NCBI GenBank assembly: GCA_937901745.1
Contig: CALGSZ010000055.1
Location: 1-64,000 of the forward strand
Direction of reading: 5' to 3'
From: an uncultured Chloroflexota bacterium
GTDB lineage: Bacteria > Chloroflexota > Chloroflexia > Thermomicrobiales > UBA6265
Length of the DNA stretch: 64,000 nt
Shown here piece by piece: positions 7,788 through 17,139 of this stretch; the stretch's first letter is position 1, and each line of letters opens with the position of its first letter. Both the position numbers and the translations under genes were made by a program. A model generated the notes under the pieces. That model was not told the DNA's origin. It saw only the letters and a list, made by a program, of their open reading frames with translations, and searched no databases.

Positions 7788-10232
7788 ATGAAGGTTCCAA
7801 TGCGGTGGCTGGCCGACTTCGTTGAGACCGGTCTCAGCGCGAAGGAGTTGGCGCACCGGCTGACGATGGCCGGCCTCGAGGCCGAAAAGATCGAAGAGAT
7901 CGGGAGCCTGTGGGACAACATCTACGTCGGCGTGGTCCGCTCGGTCGAGCGGCACCCGAACGCCGATCGCCTGCTCCTCGCCGACGTCGACGCGGGCGAG
8001 CACCGGTTGACTGTCGTCACCGGAGCTCCGAACATCGCCGCCGGACAGAAAGTCGCGCTCGCGCTGCCAGGCGCCCGGCTTTATGACGGGCACAGCGATA
8101 GCGGCGAGCTGAAGACGCTCAAGCCGGTAAACATGCGCGGCATCCGCTCGGAGGGGATGGTCTGCTCGGAGAAGGAGCTCGGCCTGTCGGACGAGCACGA
8201 AGGCATCCTCGTCCTCAGCCCGGACGCGCCGGTGGGGGCTCCGCTCAAGGATTGGCTCGGCGACACGGTGATCGAGTTCGAGATTACGCCGAACCTGGTC
8301 CACGCCTTCTCCGTCGTCGGCATTGCCCGTGAGGCGGCGGCCCTGACCAATCGCCCCCTGACCACACCGCCACACGCGGATCTCTCGGCGATTCCCGCCG
8401 GTCCTCCGACGCTCGTCACGATCGAGGCGAACGATCTCTGCCCTCGGTACATGGGGATCGTGATCGAGGGCGTAAAGATCGGCCCGTCGCCGGACTGGCT
8501 GCAGCGGCGGCTGTCGAACGCCGGCATGCGCCCGATTAACAACGTCGTTGACGTCACGAACTACGTCATGCACGAGATCGGGCAGCCGCTGCACGCTTTC
8601 GACCGCGACCGGCTATGTGAAGGCCGCATCGTCGTTCGCCGCGCGCGTCCCGGCGAAGAGATCGAGACGCTGGACCACGTCCGGCGCTCCCTCGATCCGA
8701 ACATGCTCGTGATCGCCGACGCCGAGCGGCCCGTCGCGCTCGCCGGCATCATGGGCGGCGCGGAAACCGAAGTCAGCGACGAAACGACGAACATCCTCCT
8801 GGAAGGCGCCAACTTCGATATGAAGTCGGTCCGGACAACCGCGCGCGCGTTGCGGCTGCGCACGGAGGCTTCCGCCCGGTTCGAGCGCGGTCTCGATCCG
8901 AACTTGGTCGGCCAGGGCATGGCTCGCGCGATCCATCTCCTGCTTGAAGTTTGCCCCGGCGCGAGGGTCACGGCGATCCAAGACGTGTACCCAGCGCCGG
9001 TCGAGCCCAAGCAGCTCCAAATGCGCTACTCCCGCATCGCGCAAGTGCTCGGCGTGGAGTACCCCGAATCGGAAGTGCTCGACGCGCTCAAGCGGCTCGG
9101 CTTCGCGCCCCGGATCGAAGGCGAAGGCGAGCGCCGTACCCTCACGGTGACGGTGCCGACCTACCGCCACGACGTCAACATCCCCGACGATGTCGTCGAA
9201 GAAGTCGCGCGGGTCATTGGCTACGAGACGCTGCCGACCACGCTCCCAATTGGCGAGGCGAGCCCGGTCCGCCGCGATCCGATGTACCGGCTGCAAGAGA
9301 CGGTGCGCACCGCCATGGTTGGCGCTGGCGCGAGCGAGTGCATCACATACGTCACGCAGTCCGCGGCGCTGCTGCAATCGTTCACAATCGGGGAGGATGC
9401 CGGCTTCGTTCGACGCGCGCCGATCGCCAAGCTGGTCCGGCTTCGAAATCCGCTTCAAGCCGACCGCGATCTCATGCGCCCAACCCTGATCCCGAGCTTG
9501 CTGGAAACCGCCGCGGCGAACCTCAAGCATCAGACTGGCGTGCGGCTCTTCGAGCTCTCTCGCGTCTACATGCCGCGCGGCAAGGACGAGCTACCGGACG
9601 AGATCGAGCTCTGCGGCATCGTGCTGGCCGGGCAGCGGGAACCGGTAGGCTTGTACGCCACGGCCAGTGAGCTCGACTTCTTCGACCTCAAGGGTCTGGT
9701 AGTCGAGTCGGTCCGCCGCGCCGGCCTCTCTAACTTCACGGTGGAGCGTGCCGAGCATCCGGCGCTGCATCCGGGTCGCGCCGCCCGACTCGTCGCCGGC
9801 GACACGCTGGTCGCGCTCTTTGGCGAGCTGCGGCCGGATGTCGCGGCGCAGTTCGACCTGGAGGATCTCCGAGTCGGCGTCGCCGAAATTGACCTGGCGG
9901 TCTTGGAGCGCGTGCGTCACGTCGGGCAGCAGGAGATCACCGTTCCGCGCTTCCTGCCGGTGGAGCAAGACTTCGCCGTCGTGGTCGATGAGTCGGTTCC
10001 GGCCGCGGAGGTGGAAGCGGCGCTCTTGGCCGGCGCTGGGCCGCTGGTCACCAGCAGTGCGCTCTTCGACGTGTATCGCGGCCCGCAAATCGGCGAAGGC
10101 AAGAAGAGCTTGGCATTTCGCCTGACATTCACCGCGCCCGACCGCGCGCTGACCGACGCCGAGCTCGTCAAGACTCGTGGCAAGATCGAACGCACGCTCC
10201 GCCAGCGCGTCGGCGGGACGCTGCGCGCCTAA
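7788..10232 (+). CDS. pheT: Phenylalanyl-tRNA synthetase beta subunit
   Basis: An 814-residue beta subunit, typical of the bacterial length. In order: an EMAP-like tRNA-binding domain (about 40-150, with HPNADRLLLADVDAG), the B3/B4 editing region (about 210-390), the B5 domain (about 400-480), a catalytic-like core, and the C-terminal ferredoxin-fold anticodon-binding domain (about 720-814, ending in TLRQRVGGTLRA). The ATG at 7788 has GTGAGGA about 6 bases upstream; a longer frame from 7743 would include the hairpin and is rejected. Its TAA overlaps the hisD ribosome-site region. Confidence 0.97.
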   Translation: MKVPMRWLADFVETGLSAKELAHRLTMAGLEAEKIEEIGSLWDNIYVGVVRSVERHPNADRLLLADVDAGEHRLTVVTGAPNIAAGQKVALALPGARLYDGHSDSGELKTLKPVNMRGIRSEGMVCSEKELGLSDEHEGILVLSPDAPVGAPLKDWLGDTVIEFEITPNLVHAFSVVGIAREAAALTNRPLTTPPHADLSAIPAGPPTLVTIEANDLCPRYMGIVIEGVKIGPSPDWLQRRLSNAGMRPINNVVDVTNYVMHEIGQPLHAFDRDRLCEGRIVVRRARPGEEIETLDHVRRSLDPNMLVIADAERPVALAGIMGGAETEVSDETTNILLEGANFDMKSVRTTARALRLRTEASARFERGLDPNLVGQGMARAIHLLLEVCPGARVTAIQDVYPAPVEPKQLQMRYSRIAQVLGVEYPESEVLDALKRLGFAPRIEGEGERRTLTVTVPTYRHDVNIPDDVVEEVARVIGYETLPTTLPIGEASPVRRDPMYRLQETVRTAMVGAGASECITYVTQSAALLQSFTIGEDAGFVRRAPIAKLVRLRNPLQADRDLMRPTLIPSLLETAAANLKHQTGVRLFELSRVYMPRGKDELPDEIELCGIVLAGQREPVGLYATASELDFFDLKGLVVESVRRAGLSNFTVERAEHPALHPGRAARLVAGDTLVALFGELRPDVAAQFDLEDLRVGVAEIDLAVLERVRHVGQQEITVPRFLPVEQDFAVVVDESVPAAEVEAALLAGAGPLVTSSALFDVYRGPQIGEGKKSLAFRLTFTAPDRALTDAELVKTRGKIERTLRQRVGGTLRA

Positions 10233-10249
10233 TGGAGGAATCGAGCGAC

Positions 10250-11611
10250 ATGACATCCACCACCGGCACGGCGCTCGAAATTCGCGTGATTCGCGATGTG
10301 GCCGAGGCGCGCGCGCTCCTCGCCCGGCGCCGTGGCTTCGAGGAGCCACAACTCTCCGAGCGGGCGCGTGAGGGCATTCGCCGCGTCTTCGGTCAGGATC
10401 TGACGGCCGAGCAGGTCGTCGATCGCATCCTCCGCGACGTGCGCACGGAGGGTGACCAGGCGGTCCGCCGCTACACGGAGCAAATCGACGGCGCCGCTCC
10501 CGAATCGCTGGAGGTGCCGCGGGGGGAGTGGGATCGAGCGCTCGCTTCCCTCTCCGCAGAGCTGCAAACCGCGCTCAAGACGGCAGCTGACCAGATCGCG
10601 GAGTTTCATCGCCGCCAGCTGCGGACCTCGTGGATCGATTTCTCGCCAGAGGGTGCGCTTGGACAGCTCGTGCTGCCGCTGGAGCGGATCGGCGTGTACG
10701 CGCCAGGCGGCACCGCCGTCTACCCGTCGTCGCTCTTGATGACGGCGGTCCCGGCCCGTGTCGCTGGCGTTGAGGAGATCATCGTCTGCTCGCCACCGCA
10801 CAACGGGCAGGTTTCGCCGTTGATCCTCGCCGCGGCCGCGGTCGCCGGCGTAGACCGGGTATTCCAGGTCGGCGGCGCACAGGCGATCGCCGCGATGGCG
10901 TACGGGACCGAGACAATCCCGCACGTCGACAAGATCTTTGGCCCCGGCAATATCTTCGTCGTGCTCGCCAAGCAGCGCGTCTATGGCGCCGTCGCCATTG
11001 ACCAGCTACCCGGCCCGACCGAGACGCTCCTAATCGCCGATGACAGCGCGGACCCAGAACTCGTCGCCGCTGATCTGCTGGCTCAGGCAGAGCACGATCC
11101 GATGGCCAGCGCGATCCTGATCACGACGAGCGAGCGGTTGACCGTCGAGGTCGAGCAGGAGCTGCGCGCGCAGATTGCCGAGCTGGAGCGCGGCGAGATC
11201 GCGGCCGCGTCGCTCGCCGCAAACGGGCTGATCGCGCTCGTGCCCGATGTCGATACCGCCGTACAGCTCGCGAATGCTTACGCGCCAGAGCACCTTTGCT
11301 TGCTGCTCCGCGATCCGTGGAGCGCCATTCCGCTGGTCCGGCACGCTGGCGGCATCTTCGTCGGCGAGCATAGCCCCGAAGCGCTCGGGGATTACACTGC
11401 CGGTCCAAGCCACGTGATGCCAACCGGCGGCACGGCGCGCTTCTTCTCCCCGATTCACGTCGGGGACTTCACAAAGGTGATCAGCGTCGCGGCGGCGAAC
11501 CAGCGCGCGCTCGATCGGCTCGGCCCGGCGACCATTGCGCTCGCACGTGCCGAGGGTCTGACCGCGCACGCCAAGGCGATCGAGCGCCGCCTGGCAACCG
11601 ACCGGGATTAG
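10250..11611 (+). CDS. hisD: Histidinol dehydrogenase
   Basis: A 453-residue zinc enzyme that oxidises L-histidinol to L-histidine in two NAD-dependent steps. Intact family landmarks: GGAQAIAAMAYGTETIP and KIFGPGN, the catalytic Glu-His in AEHDPMASAILIT, YAPEHLCLL, and GDYTAGPSHVMPTGGTARF. ATG at 10250 is chosen because GGAGG at 10234-10238 lies 11 bases upstream; the ATG at 10232 overlapping the pheT stop would sit on the ribosome site itself. It follows pheT without a gap and so should share the Phe T-box leader. No other his gene is in the window. Confidence 0.95.
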   Translation: MTSTTGTALEIRVIRDVAEARALLARRRGFEEPQLSERAREGIRRVFGQDLTAEQVVDRILRDVRTEGDQAVRRYTEQIDGAAPESLEVPRGEWDRALASLSAELQTALKTAADQIAEFHRRQLRTSWIDFSPEGALGQLVLPLERIGVYAPGGTAVYPSSLLMTAVPARVAGVEEIIVCSPPHNGQVSPLILAAAAVAGVDRVFQVGGAQAIAAMAYGTETIPHVDKIFGPGNIFVVLAKQRVYGAVAIDQLPGPTETLLIADDSADPELVAADLLAQAEHDPMASAILITTSERLTVEVEQELRAQIAELERGEIAAASLAANGLIALVPDVDTAVQLANAYAPEHLCLLLRDPWSAIPLVRHAGGIFVGEHSPEALGDYTAGPSHVMPTGGTARFFSPIHVGDFTKVISVAAANQRALDRLGPATIALARAEGLTAHAKAIERRLATDRD

Positions 11612-11614
11612 AAA

Positions 11615-12472
11615 CTAACGGCTCGCCGCGGCCTGCTCCGCGCTCAGCGTCTCGATGAGCTGATCGAGCGCCTTCGGATCGTTGACCGCGATCCAGCACT
11701 CGCTCGGAATCATCGAGGCGTAGAGCTTGCCCTGCGCGGCCAACTCGGGGAAGAGCACGCCCTCGAAATCCGACTTCTTCGTCAGGCTGAAAAGCCGCGT
11801 GAACGCTTCATAGGCGGCGGGATCGAAGACGGTCACCCCGATATGCGCCGGGATGGGCACTACCGGATAGGCGCGGACCTCAACGATCTCGCCGTCCTCG
11901 ACACGCAGGCCCGTGTAGGCGTACTTCGAGCCGTCCACGACGACGGCGGTCGCCACCTTACCCTGCCGCACCCCAGCCAGGTGGTCGGCAACGATGTCGT
12001 GCGGGAAGTTGCCGGGATAATTGACGATCTGGTCGTCCGGGTTGTGGACGATCAGGTTCCAATCGCGCGGAATTGAGCCATTCTCCAGCGCGTTCCGGAT
12101 CGCGCCGCCCCGCCCCACCGGGATTTCCGGATCGTAGGAGTACGTCACGCGCACGCCGAGATGGCTGCCGTCGCCGAGCGCTTGCTCGACGGAGTTGGCT
12201 TGGTGGAACACGAGCGCGACGAAATTGCGGAACCCGGCATCGCGATACATCTTGATCGTGCGCTCGATCATCGTGTCGCCGCCGGGCAGGGTCAGCGCCG
12301 CCTTATGGACCCCTTTCGGCTCGGTGACCGCCTGCAACCGCGACCCCTGGCCGCCTGCCGCCAAGGCAACGACGCACCGGGAAGCGAACTCCTCCAGCTC
12401 TCCCGGAGTTAGTTCTGCCCGTTGCCCCGGCCGGCACAGCGATTGCCGGAGCGCAGCCAACGCGTCATCCAT
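11615..12472 (-). CDS. Nucleotidyltransferase-like protein (GT-A fold)
   Basis: A 285-residue protein opening with a sugar-nucleotide pyrophosphorylase signature, ALAAGGQGSRLQAVTEPKG (about residues 36-54), i.e. the GxGxRL...PK nucleotide-binding loop, followed by RTIKMYRDAGF, PVGRGGAIRNAL and IVHNPDDQIVNYPG, which supplies the metal-binding Asp. It probably transfers a nucleotide to a sugar phosphate or related alcohol, but the substrate is not recognisable; PRK-type UDP-sugar or GlcNAc-1-P uridylyltransferase-like proteins are the nearest idea. The ATG start has GGAGGAA 8 bases upstream. It lies 121 bases downstream of ruvA and meets hisD tail to tail 3 bases apart. Confidence 0.7.
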   Translation of the reverse strand: MDDALAALRQSLCRPGQRAELTPGELEEFASRCVVALAAGGQGSRLQAVTEPKGVHKAALTLPGGDTMIERTIKMYRDAGFRNFVALVFHQANSVEQALGDGSHLGVRVTYSYDPEIPVGRGGAIRNALENGSIPRDWNLIVHNPDDQIVNYPGNFPHDIVADHLAGVRQGKVATAVVVDGSKYAYTGLRVEDGEIVEVRAYPVVPIPAHIGVTVFDPAAYEAFTRLFSLTKKSDFEGVLFPELAAQGKLYASMIPSECWIAVNDPKALDQLIETLSAEQAAASR

Positions 12473-12593
12473 TGGTGCTTCCTCCCCGGTCCAGCGCGGC
12501 CGCCCGGCACGAATGCCATGGGCGCGCGCTGTGATGTGCCTCCATTGAAGGTAACCCTATCGTAGCAGGTTCACGGCCGGCTGGCGCAGTCAC

Positions 12594-13178
12594 TTATCGC
12601 TGACCTAATTGGCGGAGTGCGGCCACCACCCGCTCCTCGACCGGCGCATCTGGGCTGACGTCAATACGCGCCGCTGCCGCCTGCGCCTCCGCCTGCGTGT
12701 AACCCAACGCCCGCAACGCCTCGATCACCTCGGCATCCACCGGCTGTGCTGACGCCGCCGTGGCCGGCAAGCCTGTCGCGGGCAGCTTGCCGCGTAGCTC
12801 CACGATCAAGCGCGCCGCGGTCTTCTTGCCCACGCCCGGGACAGTCGCCAGCAGATCGGCATTACCCGCCTCGATCGCCGCCAGCAGCGCATCGACGCGA
12901 AACCGCGACAGGATCGCGCAGGCAAGTCGCGGCCCGACGCCGGTCACGCCGATCAAGACTTCGAACAGGCGAAGCTCCTCGGCTGTCGCAAAGCCATAGA
13001 GCGTGATTTGGTCTTCCCGGACGAAGAGATGCGTCTGCAAGCGCACTTCATCGCCGATCTCGCCGACCGACTCCAGCGTGTTCGCACTCGTGCCGATGCG
13101 CAGGATCACGCCGCCGACGTCAATCAGCACGGCGTCGGCGAGCTTCGCGTCGAGCCGTCCCCGCACCCCGGCAATCAC
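12594..13178 (-). CDS. ruvA: Holliday junction DNA helicase subunit RuvA
   Basis: A 194-residue protein with an N-terminal OB fold (MIAGVRGRLD...), two helix-hairpin-helix motifs (GVGPRLACAILS and VPGVGKKTAARLIVELRGKL) and a C-terminal RuvB-binding domain after a short Ala-rich linker. RuvA tetramers bind four-way junctions and recruit the RuvB motor. The start is GTG at 13178, overlapping the upstream amidohydrolase stop as GTGA. No ruvB or ruvC adjoins it, so the usual ruvCAB cluster is split. Confidence 0.95.
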   Translation of the reverse strand: MIAGVRGRLDAKLADAVLIDVGGVILRIGTSANTLESVGEIGDEVRLQTHLFVREDQITLYGFATAEELRLFEVLIGVTGVGPRLACAILSRFRVDALLAAIEAGNADLLATVPGVGKKTAARLIVELRGKLPATGLPATAASAQPVDAEVIEALRALGYTQAEAQAAAARIDVSPDAPVEERVVAALRQLGQR

Positions 13179-14080
13179 GGTGTTTCATCCACCGGCGCGA
13201 GGCCGTAGACGCGCCGCGCCGTCTCCCCGAGCACCAGCCGTTCCTCCTCGGGATCGCGCCATGGCGTCTGCTGGACACGGCGCAGGAAGCGATCCTGGCG
13301 GAGAATCGGATAATCGCTTGCGAACATGACGCGCTCTGGTCCGACGAGATCGAGCACTATCCGGAAGATTTCGAAGCGATAGAGATAGGTCGACGCGGCA
13401 CTATCGTACACGACGCGCGCTGCCGCTTGGCGCACTTCCGGCATTAGCTCGTAGAACGGCAGCCCGCCGCCCCAGTGCGCGGCCACGACTCTCAGCTCGG
13501 GAAAAGCCTCCAGAAATGCCAGCAGGCGATCCGGCGTCGCTGTTCCCTTGCCGGGATAGGTGTGGCCGACTGGCTCCGTCGCGTGAAGCATGAGTGGCCG
13601 GTCCGCGGCGAGACAAGCTTCGACAGTCGGGCGCAGCGGAGCAGGTTCCCGAAGATCGAAGCCCTGGGCATCGGCGTTCAGCTCGCCCAAGCCGCACGCG
13701 CCGAGCGCGAAGGCTCGCTCTGCCTCCCGTGCCGCTTGCTCGCCAGACAGTGGCGACACCGTGGCGAGCCACGCGAGCCGGCCTCCACTGGCCGCGCACG
13801 CCTCGGCCATGTAGTCGTTGTGCTCTCGGCAGATGCCCGGGTCACGCCATGGGAAGCCGCAGACGACCGCCTGGGCGATGCCGGCCGCGTCCATGCTGGC
13901 AAGTAGCTCGTCCGCGGTGATCAGCAGTGCCTTCGGGTTGGCGTAGAGGTGCTCGAACCAGAGATCGCGCCCGAAGAACCCTTCCCGGCCCTGTACGACC
14001 TCGGGAGCAAAGACGTGCGTGTGGGCATCGACGACCGCTACGGGAGAATCGCCAGATGCCTGGGGAAGCTGCTCGGTCAC
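13175..14080 (-). CDS. Amidohydrolase-family metal-dependent hydrolase (amidohydrolase 2)
   Basis: A 301-residue TIM-barrel protein with the metal-binding VDAHTHVF near the N-terminus, LMLHATEPVGH and VVAAHWGGGLPF histidines in the middle, and the C-terminal catalytic Asp in VMFASDYPILRQDRF. These are the ACMSD-like (amidohydrolase 2) landmarks. It is expected to be a cytosolic hydrolase or decarboxylase; the substrate is unknown. GTG start overlapping the phosphatase stop (GTGA), and its own stop overlapping ruvA, imply translational coupling of three unrelated functions. Confidence 0.8.
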   Translation of the reverse strand: MTEQLPQASGDSPVAVVDAHTHVFAPEVVQGREGFFGRDLWFEHLYANPKALLITADELLASMDAAGIAQAVVCGFPWRDPGICREHNDYMAEACAASGGRLAWLATVSPLSGEQAAREAERAFALGACGLGELNADAQGFDLREPAPLRPTVEACLAADRPLMLHATEPVGHTYPGKGTATPDRLLAFLEAFPELRVVAAHWGGGLPFYELMPEVRQAAARVVYDSAASTYLYRFEIFRIVLDLVGPERVMFASDYPILRQDRFLRRVQQTPWRDPEEERLVLGETARRVYGLAPVDETP

Positions 14081-14994
14081 AGCGCGAAGAAGAAGACTGC
14101 CGCCAAGATGAGGATCAAGATCACCGCCGCGATTGCCGGCAGGAGGAAGGAGGTACGGCCAGTGCCCGCGGTTTCGAGCACGGCCGGCTTCTCCCGCGTC
14201 GGCAGCGCCGCGAGCACAATCGCGCTGACGTTATCGCTCGCGTTCCGCGAGACGGCCAGGTCTACCAGCCGCTGCGCCGCATCCTCTGGCGCGCCCTCGG
14301 TCAGCGCGCGCAACATCTCGTCGTCGGGAACGACGTCGTAAAGGCCGTCGCTGCACAGCAGCAAGCGATCCTCTGGCAGCAGCGTGATCTCGAAGATGTC
14401 GGGGAGCTTCGACTCCACCTTGGGGCGATGGCCCAAGGCGTGGGTCAGGACGTTGCGATGCGGGCTCTCTCGCGCCTCTTGCTCAGTCATCGAGCCGCGA
14501 GCGACCTGCTCCGCGACGATCGTGTGATCCTTCGTGATCTGCGTCAGGCGGTTGGCGCGAGCGAGATAGGCACGGCTATCGCCGATGCTGGCGATCGTCA
14601 CGTACTTGCCGTGGGTGACGACCGCGACGAGGGTCGTCCCCATCATCGCGTCTTGGCCGGTGCCGAGTCCGTTCTCGTAAATCTTCTCGTTGGCCCGGCG
14701 AAACGCCTGCTTGAGCAGCAGCGCCGGATCAGCTCCCGGATCTTCCGCGAACATCTCGCGCAGGGTGTCGATCGCCATTTTCGCGGCGACTTCCCCGCGT
14801 TGATACCCGCCCATGCCGTCGGCGACCGCCAGCAGATGCCCACCCTCGGTGGCCGCCTCGCCAACGCCGACTGGCGGCACCTCGGCCACACAGATGGCAT
14901 CCTCGTTCTCGCTCCGGCCGCCGACATGCGTGGCCGACGCCACGACCGTCCGCAGAGTCGTCTCAGCTGTTTGGGCAGGAAGTACGTCTGTCAC
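14077..14994 (-). CDS. PP2C-type serine/threonine phosphatase with C-terminal membrane anchor
   Basis: A 305-residue protein whose residues 15-255 form a PPM/PP2C domain. It has the metal-binding motifs GGRSENEDA, VADGMGGYQRGE, SIGDSRAYL and LCSDGLYDVV, and SDNVSAIVL near the end. A hydrophobic C-terminal segment (about 283-305) predicts a tail anchor with the catalytic domain in the cytoplasm. Such phosphatases counter Hanks-type Ser/Thr kinases; no kinase gene is nearby. GTG start at 14994 with no strong ribosome site. First gene of the PP2C-amidohydrolase-ruvA transcript, divergent from the trp operon. Confidence 0.9.
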   Translation of the reverse strand: MTDVLPAQTAETTLRTVVASATHVGGRSENEDAICVAEVPPVGVGEAATEGGHLLAVADGMGGYQRGEVAAKMAIDTLREMFAEDPGADPALLLKQAFRRANEKIYENGLGTGQDAMMGTTLVAVVTHGKYVTIASIGDSRAYLARANRLTQITKDHTIVAEQVARGSMTEQEARESPHRNVLTHALGHRPKVESKLPDIFEITLLPEDRLLLCSDGLYDVVPDDEMLRALTEGAPEDAAQRLVDLAVSRNASDNVSAIVLAALPTREKPAVLETAGTGRTSFLLPAIAAVILILILAAVFFFAL

Positions 14995-15134
14995 GGAAGA
15001 CTCAACCGCTCTCCGGTTTCAGGAGCACACAACGACGCGCCGCCAGTCTCACCGGGCCGGGATGATAGCATGGGCCAGCAGATCGCGGAAAGTGCGCCAC
15101 TCCCGAGCATTCCGCCAACCCTCTCTAGCCCCGC

Positions 15135-15164
15135 TTGACAATGCCCGGCAGCCGCTGCTAGAGT
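15135..15164 (+). promoter_or_regulatory. Promoter of the trp operon
   Basis: TTGACA (15135-15140) and TAGAGT (15159-15164) with an 18-base spacer; predicted start near 15171, immediately before the T-box leader. Confidence 0.85.
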
Positions 15165-15170
15165 CGCGGC

Positions 15171-15486
15171 CAACAAAATCATGTGAACGGCTGTGAACGG
15201 AACTAGTACGCGCCGGAACACACGGCCAAGCGAGCCGGGGATGGTGCAAGCCCGGCGCCGAGGTGGGCGCGGAATGGATCCGGGAGCCGCGGCCCGAACG
15301 GTAGCGATCACCGCTACCCAGTAGACGTCGCCGGGGACTCCCCCGTTATCAGGAGCGGCGTATCGGCAAGACACCTGCCCGTACGCACGGAGCGGGAGCC
15401 GTCCTTTTCGGCTCCAATTAGGGTGGCACCGCGGATGTGCATTGCGCACCTCCGTCCCTTGGTTGGGACGGGGGTTTTTTGTTTGG
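15171..15486 (+). promoter_or_regulatory. T-box leader sensing tRNA-Trp
   Basis: A complete T-box: Stem I AGTA element (15203-15206), apical GGTGCAAGCC (about 15243-15252), specifier TGG at 15275-15277 in a GAA-codon context matching the pheS leader, the T-box TTAGGGTGGCACCGCGG (about 15418-15434), and a 10-bp terminator hairpin (15449-15474) followed by TTTTTTG. A Trp codon specifier before trpEGDCF is self-consistent. Confidence 0.95.
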
Positions 15487-15525
15487 CGCGGCAACTATCC
15501 GCGGAGCCGCGGGGAGATCACGACC

Positions 15526-17139
15526 ATGACTCAGGTCGCCACAACACATCAGCGCCGCCCTCGAACGCGGGGCGAGCTCACGCCCTCTCTCGATGAGTTG
15601 CGCGAATGGCTCGACAGTCTCTCCGAGCGGCCGCGCACCGTGCCGATCTACCGGGAGATCATGGCCGACGTCGAGACGCCCACGTCGGCGTTTCTCAAGA
15701 TTCGGAACGGCGGCTCGGCCTTTCTCCTGGAAAGCGTCGAGGGCGGTGAGCGAATCGCCCGCTACTCGTTCATCGGCTCCGATCCGCTGCTCGACATCAC
15801 ATTCGCCGATGGCACGGCGACGATCGCCGACGGTTTGCAGGTCCGGACTGAGCACTACGACGATCCGCTCCGGTTGCTCGAAAGCCTACTCGCCCGCTTC
15901 CGAAGCGCATCGGTCAGCGACTTGCCCCTGCCGCGCTTCCTCGGCGGCGCCGTCGGCTATCTCTCGTACGAAGCGGTGCGCGCGTTTGAGCCTCGCGTCG
16001 GCGTTGCGCCTGGTCCCGGCCTCGGTCTGCCAGACGGCCGCTTCATGGTGGTCGACTCGCTGATCGTCTTCGACAACCTGGAGCGCACGATCAAGGCCGT
16101 CAGCCATCTCCATCTCGATGACGACACGACGCTGGAACAGGCGTACGCGGCAGCCGCGAAGAAGGTCGAGGATCTCCTGGAGCGCCTGCGCGCGCCGCTG
16201 CCGGCGATGCCGATGGGCGGCCCACCGAGCGACACGCCAGCCGCCGACCGGTGCCGCGTCAACACAACGCCAGAGCGCTATCGCCGGATCGTGGAGCGGG
16301 CCAAGGAGTACATCGCGGCCGGCGACATCTTCCAAGTGGTGCTCTCGCAGCGCGTCGACCTGCCGACGCCGGCGCACCCGTTCACGATCTACCGCGCGCT
16401 GCGAACCGTCAATCCGTCGCCGTACATGTTCTATCTCGACTTCGGCGATCACCAGCTCGTCGGCGCATCGCCTGAGCTGCTCGTCCGCCTCGAAGACGGC
16501 ATCGTGACGAACCACCCGATCGCCGGCACCCGCCCTCGCGGGCGCACGCCAGCGGAGGACGCCGCGCTCGCGGAAGAGTTGGCTGCCGACGAGAAGGAGC
16601 GCGCGGAGCACGTCATGCTCGTCGATCTCGGGCGGAACGACGTCGGCCGCGTCGCCAAGCCGGGCACGGTTCGCGTCTCCCGCTTCATGGGCATCGACCG
16701 GTACTCGCACGTGATGCACCTCGTCAGCAGCGTCGAGGGCGAGCTGCGCGATGAACTCTCCGCGCTCGATGCGCTGCGGGCATGCTTCCCGGCGGGCACT
16801 GTCTCCGGCGCGCCAAAGGTTCGGGCGATGGAGATCATCGCCGAATTGGAAGTCGACAGGCGCGGCCCCTACTCCGGCGCCGTCGGCTACATCGACTTCT
16901 CCGGCGGCATGGACACCTGCATCGCCCTACGAACGCTCGTCGTCAAGGACGGTGTTGCCTCGATGCAGGCCGGAGGCGGTGTCGTCGCCGACTCGACGCC
17001 AGACGGCGAGTACGCCGAGAGCTACCACAAGATGCGTGCTCTCCTGCGCGCAATTGAGCTTGCTGAGGAGATCGAAGCCAGGGAGCACGATCGACGCCCG
17101 GCTCTCGCCGGCGCGAATGGAATGGAGGCGGCGCGATGA
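15526..17139 (+). CDS. trpE: Anthranilate synthase component I
   Basis: A 537-residue chorismate-utilising enzyme. Residues about 55-200 form the N-terminal regulatory half that binds Trp in relatives (RYSFIGSDP, FLGGAVGYLSYE), and the chorismate-binding half carries AGDIFQVVLSQR, ASPELLVR, HPIAGTRPRG, DEKERAEHVMLVDLGRND, SGAPKVRAMEII and QAGGGVVADSTP. It makes anthranilate from chorismate using ammonia from TrpG. The ATG at 15526 follows GGGGAGA; the frame extends upstream into the terminator and is not used. Its stop overlaps trpG (ATGA). Confidence 0.97.
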   Translation: MTQVATTHQRRPRTRGELTPSLDELREWLDSLSERPRTVPIYREIMADVETPTSAFLKIRNGGSAFLLESVEGGERIARYSFIGSDPLLDITFADGTATIADGLQVRTEHYDDPLRLLESLLARFRSASVSDLPLPRFLGGAVGYLSYEAVRAFEPRVGVAPGPGLGLPDGRFMVVDSLIVFDNLERTIKAVSHLHLDDDTTLEQAYAAAAKKVEDLLERLRAPLPAMPMGGPPSDTPAADRCRVNTTPERYRRIVERAKEYIAAGDIFQVVLSQRVDLPTPAHPFTIYRALRTVNPSPYMFYLDFGDHQLVGASPELLVRLEDGIVTNHPIAGTRPRGRTPAEDAALAEELAADEKERAEHVMLVDLGRNDVGRVAKPGTVRVSRFMGIDRYSHVMHLVSSVEGELRDELSALDALRACFPAGTVSGAPKVRAMEIIAELEVDRRGPYSGAVGYIDFSGGMDTCIALRTLVVKDGVASMQAGGGVVADSTPDGEYAESYHKMRALLRAIELAEEIEAREHDRRPALAGANGMEAAR

